DNA from: Ruminococcus sp.
GTDB taxonomy: Bacteria > Bacillota > Clostridia > Oscillospirales > Acutalibacteraceae
Direction: 5' to 3'
Assembly: GCA_022510955.1 (NCBI GenBank)
Contig: JAFLSM010000010.1
Coordinates: 1-56,753, forward strand
DNA length: 56,753 bases
In this document: positions 30,438 through 38,758 of the stretch, in pieces
Numbering within the stretch: position 1 is the first letter of the stretch
Layout of the letters: each line of letters starts with the position of its first letter
Notes under the pieces: generated by a model
The model's database searches: none
Seen by the model: the letters and a program-made list of their open reading frames with translations, nothing else
What the model was told of the DNA's origin: nothing
Program-made: the position numbers and the translations under genes

Positions 30438-32033
30438 TCAGGTTTTATTGAACAAAGTAGCATAATAGTAATACAAAGTTTCTGCCATCATTCTCTTATT
30501 TCCAAAATACGAATCCTTTACAGATATTGTAATATCTGCTATTTGAGGATTACCTCTTCGCATTAAGCGCATATGAGGTATATCAGCTTTTCTTTCACTT
30601 TCCGGGAATTGTAAAAACATTTCGAGGAGTTTTCTATTGTTGTATGGTATAGTTATTTCATGAAAATATTCCTGAGATGCAAAAGAAGTTGATGCCCAAG
30701 CTCCCATTCTAATCTCCCAGTAACTCAAATCATGCATAGTATAGCCCATTATATCATCAACAAGCCCTGTTTCTCGCATAAAGCTTTCATATGACTTATC
30801 GGCATAATGCATTTCCCAAGGTTCAAAGAAGTATCTTGCTTGTCCTATTGTAAAATGTCTCGGAGTAAGTTTTCTCGGCATATTGACTTTATAATACTTT
30901 CGATTAGTATAGGCTCTACCAATTTCAGACACATCAGATTTTATTTCAACATCAATGTCATTTTCTCTCTCCATACAAATATATTTACGCTTTTCGTTAG
31001 GATGCAACTTACATAAGTAAGAAGTATTGTGCTCAAGGATTTTTTGCAAAAAATCATAGTCCTTTATCTGGTTTTCGTCATCAGGTATTTTGTATAAGTG
31101 GTGTTCAATACCAGTCTTACTACATATCTCGGCAGCTGCATCTGCATCAATTTTTTCCGATTCTTTAGAAATAAAACTATAACAAAAAAAGTCACCATAC
31201 CAAGGCTTTGCATTTGCAAAAGTAGTCTTACTATCAACGCCTCCGGTTAATGAAATGCCAACTCTCGACCATTTTTTTATAGTCAATTCAATATTTGAAG
31301 AAAATAGTCTATGCATTTCTTCTATTTTGTTTGTTTTTTCATCATCATTTTTAAGAATTTCTAATTCATTTCTCGGAAATATTCTTTCTATTCTAAAAAC
31401 CTTATTCTCGTATCTAACAACTGTATTCGGTCCAAGTCTCTTTAATTCTTTATACGGAGATTTATTTCCCGGTAAAAATCCGCTGCCACGATAATATCCC
31501 TTACAACTTACAAGTCTTTCTATATCCTCGTCTACCTCTAATCCAAAGACATCTCCTGCAAGCTGTGGTACTGATGTTATCACAAGTGCATCATTAACAT
31601 TGCCAAAATACAACATTTTTTGTCCGGCACAATCTTGAACAGCCAATATTCGGTCATTAACAACTATAAATAATGCAAAAACGCCGGTCAATTCATCTAA
31701 CTTATCTAAGAAAACGCTATAATTATTAATGTAACTTTTAACTAATGTATTCAAAATATTATTTTCATCAGTTTCACCTGTAAATGGATTATAAGCATGA
31801 CCTACCATTATAATGTGAATATTGTCTACAGATTTATTAAACACTCCAACCAACGGATGAGTAATCATTTTATATTTACCGACGCTACATATATTCCACT
31901 TTCCATAAAAAGGATAGCTGTCTAAGCAATCAATTTGAGAATCCGTAAACAAATAAGCTCTGCAAAATAATCTTTCTCTATATTTGTCTTCTGAATCTAA
32001 TCTATTTTTTATCTCGTCAAAATAATTCTTCAA
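30438..32033 (-). CDS. Asparagine synthetase-like amide ligase lacking the N-terminal Cys nucleophile
   Basis: GVFALFIVV...AGQKMLYFG glutaminase-like fold region; VGISLTGGVDSKTTFANA PP-loop; N-terminus MKNYFDE, no Met-Cys. Confidence 0.8.
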   Translation of the reverse strand: MKNYFDEIKNRLDSEDKYRERLFCRAYLFTDSQIDCLDSYPFYGKWNICSVGKYKMITHPLVGVFNKSVDNIHIIMVGHAYNPFTGETDENNILNTLVKSYINNYSVFLDKLDELTGVFALFIVVNDRILAVQDCAGQKMLYFGNVNDALVITSVPQLAGDVFGLEVDEDIERLVSCKGYYRGSGFLPGNKSPYKELKRLGPNTVVRYENKVFRIERIFPRNELEILKNDDEKTNKIEEMHRLFSSNIELTIKKWSRVGISLTGGVDSKTTFANAKPWYGDFFCYSFISKESEKIDADAAAEICSKTGIEHHLYKIPDDENQIKDYDFLQKILEHNTSYLCKLHPNEKRKYICMERENDIDVEIKSDVSEIGRAYTNRKYYKVNMPRKLTPRHFTIGQARYFFEPWEMHYADKSYESFMRETGLVDDIMGYTMHDLSYWEIRMGAWASTSFASQEYFHEITIPYNNRKLLEMFLQFPESERKADIPHMRLMRRGNPQIADITISVKDSYFGNKRMMAETLYYYYATLFNKT

Positions 32034-32297
32034 AAAAATTCACACATCCTGTTCAATATATAATGCTTACTGAATAAACTGCAAGTAGCCATTGATGTTT
32101 TATAAAAATATCGACAGGCGGTATTCTTACACAAAATCTAATAATTCCGATTCAGTTAGCGATTTGATAAGCTTTTTTACAAAGATTTTTCGCTTGTATA
32201 CTCAAAATCCTACACCTAAACAATTCAAAAATTTTTATTCTATATGTTGATTTCTAAATTTTCGAATTGTTCGGCAGAGATTATATTACTATCACTC

Positions 32298-33194
32298 TCA
32301 AGACAAAAAATTAAAAATCAATGATTGTAATCTTTTTGAATTATTATCCCCCACGAAGCTGTTGTGCGGAGTGACAATAACATTGTCAAAAGTCCAGAGC
32401 GCATTTTCTTCACTTAGTGGTTCTTCTTCAAACACATCAAGCACAGCACCGCTGAGTTTATTATTTTCAAGTGCTTCAACAAGAGCATTCGTGTCGACTA
32501 CAGCACCCCTTGCAATATTAACAAGCACCGAATTATTTTTCATTTTGTCTAATTTATCTTTATCTATAATATGAAATGTCTGCTCGGTAAGCGGTAATGT
32601 AAGAACAACAACATCGGAATTTGACAGCACATCTTCAATATCATCAAGATGAACCATATAATCGTAGTTGTTGTCATCCTGTCTTACGAGAATATCCACT
32701 CCGACTACCCTGCATCCAAAAGCTTTAAATCTCTTAGCACATTCAGTTCCGACGCTTCCGCAGCCGACTATACATACTGTTTTACCAAATAACTCCGACA
32801 AGTTTCTTTCTTTATTCCATAAGCACTTCTTCTGATTATCCGCAAACACATTCATATGTTTGTATATCTGCAACACTCCTGCAAAAGCAAATTCTGCCAT
32901 AGGAATACTATAAACACCTCGTGCATTATAGATTTCAATATTATGTTCTTTTACATATTCCATAGGTACACGGTCAAATCCCGCACTTGTCAACTGGATA
33001 TATCTTAAATTAGTAAACTTTTCAATAGGATGATGGAGAAATAATCCATTACAAATAATTCCTTCAACCCAATCATAATCACACGGTAGCTCATTTTTTT
33101 CAAATTGAAGAAAAGAAACTGCATGACCCATCTGCTCAATTTTCTCAATATGCTTTTTTGCCTCTTGCCATGCACCTGTAATCAGCAAATTCAT
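32298..33194 (-). CDS. D-isomer-specific 2-hydroxyacid dehydrogenase
   Basis: VCIVGCGSVGTECAKRFKAFGCRVVGVD; VLVNIARGAVVDTNALVEAL; VLDVFEEEPLSEENALW; VIVTPHNS. Confidence 0.9.
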   Translation of the reverse strand: MNLLITGAWQEAKKHIEKIEQMGHAVSFLQFEKNELPCDYDWVEGIICNGLFLHHPIEKFTNLRYIQLTSAGFDRVPMEYVKEHNIEIYNARGVYSIPMAEFAFAGVLQIYKHMNVFADNQKKCLWNKERNLSELFGKTVCIVGCGSVGTECAKRFKAFGCRVVGVDILVRQDDNNYDYMVHLDDIEDVLSNSDVVVLTLPLTEQTFHIIDKDKLDKMKNNSVLVNIARGAVVDTNALVEALENNKLSGAVLDVFEEEPLSEENALWTFDNVIVTPHNSFVGDNNSKRLQSLIFNFLS

Positions 33195-33196
33195 GC

Positions 33197-34048
33197 TTAT
33201 ATCTCCTCATTATTTTTTATGCTGCCGCATATCATTCGCACTTTTTCAGCCACAATACGTTCATTATCAGTGAAAAATGAACTGTATTTCTGACATTCCT
33301 GTTCAAAATTTCTTATTTCACGAACACCGTTTTTAAAAATCAAATTAATCTCTTCCAAATCTTTAATCTTGCTTACATTGCAAAAGCTTCTGGAAAGAAT
33401 AGCACAAGTTGACTGCATTCGATAATGTTCCTTGATTATACATTCGGAAATCAGCATACCTTTTCCGAGTGATGCAATACCACCAAATCCATACGGTATT
33501 CCGCTTAACTTAAATTTCAGACATAGTTTTTCTACTGTTCCATCAGTAAGAAGTTCAAACATAAATTTCTTGCCATATCCTAAACTCAAATCATTTAAAC
33601 CGATAAATATTTCATCAATGCCCTTGATTTTCAGTATCTCATCCATAACTTCAACAGATTCGGGAGTTTCAACCAAAGGCATCGTTTTTGCTCTTCCGCC
33701 TACCAGTTCCACAAAGGTTTTAACCTCATCAACAGTTTTGAAGAACGGCAACATAAGAATGTCTGCTCCCGCTTCTATGGCAGCATCAATTTCATCTTTT
33801 GAAGAACAGTATTCATCTGTTGCTTCATGAATAGGATTTAATCGAACCAATATTTCAGCTGAGCTGACAACACTCTTGATTGTCTTAATATCCTGAATCG
33901 TATGGTGAGATTGAACTGTATCCATACCGCCCTGACGCTGTGATTTTCCGATATATTCCATATCGACAAAAATACGATCTACACCGGCCGCTTCCGCAAT
34001 ACGAGCCACATCAGGACTGTTTGTTATGTACATAAATTTTAAACCCAT
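33197..34048 (-). CDS. HpcH/HpaI aldolase/citrate lyase family protein
   Basis: DRIFVDMEYIGKSQRQGGMDTVQSHHTI; ILVRLNP; GADILMLPFFKTVDEV; PLVETPESVE; IFIGLNDLSLGYG. Confidence 0.85.
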   Translation of the reverse strand: MGLKFMYITNSPDVARIAEAAGVDRIFVDMEYIGKSQRQGGMDTVQSHHTIQDIKTIKSVVSSAEILVRLNPIHEATDEYCSSKDEIDAAIEAGADILMLPFFKTVDEVKTFVELVGGRAKTMPLVETPESVEVMDEILKIKGIDEIFIGLNDLSLGYGKKFMFELLTDGTVEKLCLKFKLSGIPYGFGGIASLGKGMLISECIIKEHYRMQSTCAILSRSFCNVSKIKDLEEINLIFKNGVREIRNFEQECQKYSSFFTDNERIVAEKVRMICGSIKNNEEI

Positions 34049-34085
34049 TATTTTTCCTCATTCCACTAAGAAACGATTATGCAAC

Positions 34086-34697
34086 TCAAGTTACTTCTTT
34101 TACCGTTTCTTCAACATTCTCATTATCCGCATTACTGAGAACTTTAAATATTGTCATAAAAAAGATTTTAATATCCAATAAAAAGGATACATTATCTACA
34201 TACCAAACATTCAGTACAATTCTCTTATGCCACTCAACATCTTTTCGACCATGCACCTGCGCCCATCCTGAAATGCCGGGACGAACATTGAACATTTTCT
34301 TCTGTTCATCAGTATACTCTTCATAAGGCCACGGATGATAAGTAAGCGGAGGACGAGGGCCAATCAAAGCCATATCGCCTCTCAAAACATTTATGCACTG
34401 AGGTAATTCATCAAGACTTGTTGCACGAATTATGCGTCCTACTCGGGTAACACGCGTATCATTTTTTCCTGAGTAAACTCCTGAACCGGTGTGCTCAGCC
34501 CCTTGACACATACTTCTGAATTTCAATATTTTAAATACTTTACCATTTTTTCCGATTCGTTCTTGTTTAAAAAACACAGGTCCCGGAGAATCAATTTTAA
34601 TAAGTAACGCTATAAGCAACATTGGTACTGCACCAAGAATCAAAAATAAGAACGATATTACACAGTCAATAGCTCTTTTAACTCCATTTTTATACAT
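34086..34697 (-). CDS. Undecaprenyl-phosphate sugar phosphotransferase (initiating bacterial sugar transferase)
   Basis: KRAIDCVISFLFLI...SPGPVFFKQERIGKNGKVFKILKFRSM...TSLDELPQ...GPRPPLTYHPWPY; start ATG at 34697 with GGGGAGAG RBS rather than track start 34784. Confidence 0.93.
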   Translation of the reverse strand: MYKNGVKRAIDCVISFLFLILGAVPMLLIALLIKIDSPGPVFFKQERIGKNGKVFKILKFRSMCQGAEHTGSGVYSGKNDTRVTRVGRIIRATSLDELPQCINVLRGDMALIGPRPPLTYHPWPYEEYTDEQKKMFNVRPGISGWAQVHGRKDVEWHKRIVLNVWYVDNVSFLLDIKIFFMTIFKVLSNADNENVEETVKEVT

Positions 34698-34878
34698 TTG
34701 CTCTCTCCCCACACAGATGTTTTCTATACTATATATGATACCCTCACCATAAAATAGGCATACCGTCATTATTCTTTTCAGCACTGATTATGTTGGTGTC
34801 TGTTTACATTTTAGAATAAACTTTACATTACTGTTCCGAAGAAAAATAACAGGCTTTTTTCATTGGTTAACTAATATA

Positions 34879-34889
34879 ATTATAGCATA
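34879..34889 (-). promoter_or_regulatory. Candidate extended -10 promoter for the polysaccharide operon
   Basis: Minus strand TATGCTATAAT; weak TTGTCT -35 about 20 nt upstream; ~180 nt leader to the first gene. Confidence 0.4.
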
Positions 34890-35263
34890 ATTATATTGCA
34901 AATAAGACAACATACTATTCACAAAATCTGTCCTAATCTGCATCTCTACATACTAACCCATATTATTAATAAATTTTACAACATTTTTTCATTTTAGTCA
35001 ATATAATATTCTTACAAGAACAATCATTACCAGTATTTTGGTATTTTTTAATTAAAAAAAGCGTTTTTGAGTATTTTCTTTGCTAATATTAGAAAAAACT
35101 GAGAACCTAAAAATAACCGATATTTCTATAAAATTCAGTAGTTTCAATAGATAACTTATCTCTCAAGGATTATGTCAGATTTTTTCTTACGAACATCAAG
35201 AAATTATATGTAATAATATCGTAATTAACTACCAAACAGTAGACATAAAAAACTTCTAAACAC

Positions 35264-35304
35264 AAAATCCGATTAATCTTCATTTAGAAAATCAATCGGA
35301 TTTT
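35264..35304. terminator. Orphan hairpin/terminator-like structure
   Basis: AAAATCCGATT...AATCGGATTTTT inverted repeat; T-run better on the + strand. Confidence 0.5.
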
Positions 35305-35343
35305 TCATGTTTTATACTTTATTTACCAAAATTTGGCAAAAAA

Positions 35344-35442
35344 TTATATCTTTGAATTTTTAAGATGTTTTCTTACTGTTGATTTGGAACAATTTGGCAG
35401 ATAACGTGCAAACAAGTTGCGCCAACAGCCATCAGGCGTAAT
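35344..35442 (-). pseudogene. Possible C-terminal gene remnant (32 codons, no start, preceded by tandem stops)
   Basis: Minus-strand translation ITPDGCWRNLFARYLPNCSKSTVRKHLKNSKI*, protein-like composition with HTH-like SKSTVRKHLK. Confidence 0.35.
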
Positions 35443-35467
35443 TTATTAAGTAGTTACTTAATTATTA

Positions 35468-36445
35468 TCATTTTACAAATTCGCCTATAAAATCATTAAG
35501 AGCCTTTTCATAAGCCGCCGTGTCAACATAATAACATTCAGCATGACTTGCTCCCTTTATAATCAGCTTTTTCTTAGGTGACACACAGTTTTCGTAGATT
35601 TCATCACACATGCTACACGGTACAAAGTTGTCACTGTCACCGTGAATCAGCAGAATAGGCACCTCGGCTTTTCTGACTTCTTTTGCAGAATTACATTCAT
35701 CCATTCCGTAGCCTGCTCTTTTTTTGTTTACAAAATCCGCAACCTGAATAACAGGAAATGCAGGCAGATGATACATCGAGTGCAATACATGTGTAAATAC
35801 ATATTTGGGCGATGTAAAGGCACAGTCAGAAATTATGCCTTTTACCTGCTTTGGCAGCTTGAGTGCGCTTGTCATAAGCACAGTAGCTCCACCCATTGAT
35901 GTTCCGTGTAGAAGAATCTGCACATCTTCTCCGCACCTATCAATAATAAAATCAATCCATCCAAGTGCATCAAACCTATCAAGGCAACCAAAGCCTATGT
36001 ACTCTCCCTCGCTTTGCCCATGCGCTCTTTCATCAACCAACAGCATACTGTAGCCGTTTTTCAGGTAATAATGCGACAAAGCAATGTAATCCTTCATACC
36101 CTCACTTGTGTAGCCATGAAAACAGATTACAATCTTTTTTTCATCTCCGTTTGGGAAATATGTGGCATGAAGTTTAAGCCCGTCCTTTGATTTTATAAAA
36201 ACTTCATCATGGGGTTGTGCAAGCATATACTCTTTTCTTTCTTCTATGAAAGGAATATGCCTGCTCCAGTCAGTTCCCGACATTTTTATTGTGCGTTCTT
36301 TTTTCGCCTTATTACGCTTCATTGTACGGCGGTAAAAGTAGACACACTCTATTGCTGTAGCTGCCGCTGCGACCGCAACAAAAGCCGCAACACCTATAAT
36401 TAAACCGTTCATATATCCTTTTTCGAAAAATCCGAATAATATCAT
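35468..36445 (-). CDS. Alpha/beta hydrolase with N-terminal membrane anchor
   Basis: VICFHGYTSEGM, LHGTSMGGATVLM (GxSxGG), ILLIHGDSDNFVP, HAECYY. Confidence 0.88.
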   Translation of the reverse strand: MILFGFFEKGYMNGLIIGVAAFVAVAAAATAIECVYFYRRTMKRNKAKKERTIKMSGTDWSRHIPFIEERKEYMLAQPHDEVFIKSKDGLKLHATYFPNGDEKKIVICFHGYTSEGMKDYIALSHYYLKNGYSMLLVDERAHGQSEGEYIGFGCLDRFDALGWIDFIIDRCGEDVQILLHGTSMGGATVLMTSALKLPKQVKGIISDCAFTSPKYVFTHVLHSMYHLPAFPVIQVADFVNKKRAGYGMDECNSAKEVRKAEVPILLIHGDSDNFVPCSMCDEIYENCVSPKKKLIIKGASHAECYYVDTAAYEKALNDFIGEFVK

Positions 36446-36777
36446 TACTTTCTTTTGCTGTCTACAATTTCCTTGAACCTCAAAGCTTTTTCAATACTGC
36501 CCTCTACCTTAAGCTTTCTAAGAGTAAAGGCAAGCACAGGGTCGAGCTTTCCATCGGCAATTTTAAACAAAACATCAGCACTGCAAATAAATATTGCATC
36601 TCTGTCATAGTATTCGTACGGTTCAATCGCAAGTTTTCCGTCCTTTACCTCAACATAGAAAATACCTTCGCCTTCACCTGTGATGTTGAACTGAAAAGCA
36701 AGATGTTCCTTAATATTGCTTACACCAGCATCCCTAAACCTTCCTTTGATTTCTGAAAACATTTCTGCATAAGTCAT
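36445..36777 (-). CDS. SCP2 sterol-binding domain-like protein
   Basis: 110 aa; FYVEVKDGKLAIEPYEYYDRDAIFICSADVLFKIADGKLDPVLAFTLRKLKVEGSIEKALRF. Confidence 0.75.
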   Translation of the reverse strand: MTYAEMFSEIKGRFRDAGVSNIKEHLAFQFNITGEGEGIFYVEVKDGKLAIEPYEYYDRDAIFICSADVLFKIADGKLDPVLAFTLRKLKVEGSIEKALRFKEIVDSKRK

Positions 36778-37014
36778 TATAATACCTCCATTTTTTCAAT
36801 TTTAAGTTGATGAAATTATACTTACAAAATAACATTTTACAGGTCATTAGTCAATATCTGACTTAAATTTTGTCAAAGCATTTATTTCCTTTTTTAAATA
36901 GATTTATGATAGACCAATAGACATATTTTTAGATTCTCATAATTTACTATCTCTTGCTTCTTTATTTCATTTTGTCTTTTCCAAAACATTGACATAGAAT
37001 CTATAAACAAAAAT

Positions 37015-37040
37015 ACAGGCTTCCATAATAGGAAGCCTGT
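37015..37040 (-). terminator. Intrinsic terminator of the surface-protein gene
   Basis: Perfect ACAGGCTTCC-ATAATA-GGAAGCCTGT hairpin with T-run on the minus strand. Confidence 0.85.
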
Positions 37041-37057
37041 AAAAAGTTCGTTATTAA

Positions 37058-37564
37058 TTATTTAGATTTTACAAACTTAACTGTTGCAACGCCGCAAGCT
37101 GCTACTGCAAAAAGAATGATAGCATACAAAGGAGCATCATTTCTACCTGTCTTAGGTGATGAAGGACTTGTATCCTTCTGAACAGCAACAGTTGTTCCTG
37201 CCTGTGTTGGTTCAGTTCCATCAATCTTAACAAAATAAGGTGTAGCAACAATGTCGCTTGTGATGATAATATTAAGTGTAGCATCATTGAGCGAACCATC
37301 AGTTGTATATGAGCCATTAATTACCCAATGATCAAATTTGTAGCCAGGTTCAGCAGTTGCAGTAAGACTAACACCCTGCTCACCCTTTTCATTAATATCG
37401 CTGGTGAACTCATAACTACCTTTACCGCCGGTTGTTTGCTCAACAGTAACCTTATATCTCAAATCACCTTCAGGGCTCTTAATATCATCAGTTGCTGCAA
37501 AAGCAGGAATTGCTGCAAACATAACCAACATTAAAGCCATAATGCAAGAAACAAACTTTTTCAT
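37058..37564 (-). CDS. Small secreted surface protein: signal peptide, InlB B-repeat-like domain, SPKTG sorting-type signal
   Basis: MKKFVSCIMALMLVMFAAIPAFA signal; YKFDHWVINGSYTTDG; C-terminus SPKTGRNDAPLYAIILFAVAACGVATVKFVKSK. Confidence 0.8.
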   Translation of the reverse strand: MKKFVSCIMALMLVMFAAIPAFAATDDIKSPEGDLRYKVTVEQTTGGKGSYEFTSDINEKGEQGVSLTATAEPGYKFDHWVINGSYTTDGSLNDATLNIIITSDIVATPYFVKIDGTEPTQAGTTVAVQKDTSPSSPKTGRNDAPLYAIILFAVAACGVATVKFVKSK

Positions 37565-37617
37565 AACTATTAACCTCCTAAAATAGTATAACTAATATTA
37601 CAATTTAATACAAACCT

Positions 37618-37646
37618 ATTATACTACACGATATCACATTTGTAAA
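37618..37646 (-). promoter_or_regulatory. Sigma-A-type promoter for the surface protein
   Basis: Minus strand TTTACA - 17 nt - TATAAT. Confidence 0.6.
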
Positions 37647-37751
37647 TACTTTTTTATATATTATTTGTTTAATTTTTTGTTATTTTTAGTGCTTATATTA
37701 TTTATATTTTACATTTATTTCCATGCAAGAAAAAAGCACAACAAATTACTA

Positions 37752-37780
37752 TTGCATATAACCTATTAAAATAGTATAAT
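37752..37780 (+). promoter_or_regulatory. Sigma-A-type promoter for nadA-mnmA
   Basis: TTGCAT - 17 nt - TATAAT. Confidence 0.65.
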
Positions 37781-37824
37781 ATGAGTTAAAGAATATGTCA
37801 AACAAAACCGAAAGGACGAATATT

Positions 37825-38739
37825 ATGAATATAACAGAAATGCAGAAAAAAATCATTGAGCTGAAAAAAGAAAAAGATGTTTGCATACTTGCTCACAGCT
37901 ATCAGGCACATGAAATTCTTGAAATTGCCGATTTTACCGGCGACAGCTATAAGCTTAGTGTTGACGCAAGCAAAGTCACAAATAAAAATATTCTTATGTG
38001 CGGTGTTCGCTTTATGGCTGAAACCTGCAAAATTCTTTCTCCGGACAAGACTGTTTATCTTGCACAGCCAATAGCGGGATGTCAAATGGCTGATCAGATG
38101 GATAAACAGCTGATTTCACAAGTAAAAGAAAAATTCCCTAACCACACTATTGTTGCATACATAAACACAACTGCTGATCTTAAGACAATCTGCGATGTCT
38201 GTGTAACAAGCTCTTCTGCCGTAAAAATTGTTAATAATATTGAAAATAAGGATATTCTTTTCATTCCAGACTGCAACCTCGGCGACTATGTTGCAAAGCA
38301 ATGTCCTGACAAAAATATCAAGCTTTTAAACGGCGGATGTCCGATTCACGCCTGCGTAAACACATATGATGTTGAAAAGGCAAAGTCACTTCATCCAAAT
38401 GCCGAAATATTGGTTCATCCGGAATGTACTCCACAGGTTGTTGAAATGGCTGATTATGTCGGCTCAACCTCCGGTATTATGGAATACGCAAAAAAATCAG
38501 ACAAAAAGGAATTTATTATCGGTACAGAAATCAGCATTGCAGAGCATTTGCAGTTTGACTGTCCCGACAAAAGATTCTATCCTCTCACACTCAAACTCTT
38601 ATGCCCTAATATGAAGGCAACAACACTTGTTGATGTGTATGACTGCCTGAATGGTATCGGCGGTGAGGAAATTGTACTTGATGAAGATACAATTAAAGAT
38701 GCTAAAAAATGCATTGATGAAATGATTAGACTTGGATAA
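37825..38739 (+). CDS. nadA: Quinolinate synthase
   Basis: VCILAHSYQAHEILEIADFTGDSYKLS; VCVTSSSAVKIV; ILVHPECTPQVVEMADYVGSTSGI; start 37825 with AAAGGACG RBS. Confidence 0.95.
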   Translation: MNITEMQKKIIELKKEKDVCILAHSYQAHEILEIADFTGDSYKLSVDASKVTNKNILMCGVRFMAETCKILSPDKTVYLAQPIAGCQMADQMDKQLISQVKEKFPNHTIVAYINTTADLKTICDVCVTSSSAVKIVNNIENKDILFIPDCNLGDYVAKQCPDKNIKLLNGGCPIHACVNTYDVEKAKSLHPNAEILVHPECTPQVVEMADYVGSTSGIMEYAKKSDKKEFIIGTEISIAEHLQFDCPDKRFYPLTLKLLCPNMKATTLVDVYDCLNGIGGEEIVLDEDTIKDAKKCIDEMIRLG

Positions 38740-38758
38740 TGATTGCTAAGAGGACAAA

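Noticed and set aside
32298-32340. Possible frameshift at the dehydrogenase C-terminus (a +1 frame reads on as LESDSNIISAEQFENLEINI)
   Set aside because: The 298-aa length and the VIVTPHNSFVGDNNSKRLQSLIFNFLS end look like a normal family C-terminus; evidence for a frameshift is too weak.
33432-33830. + strand 132-aa Ser/Pro-rich ORF opposite the aldolase
   Set aside because: Low-complexity antisense translation typical of shadow ORFs.
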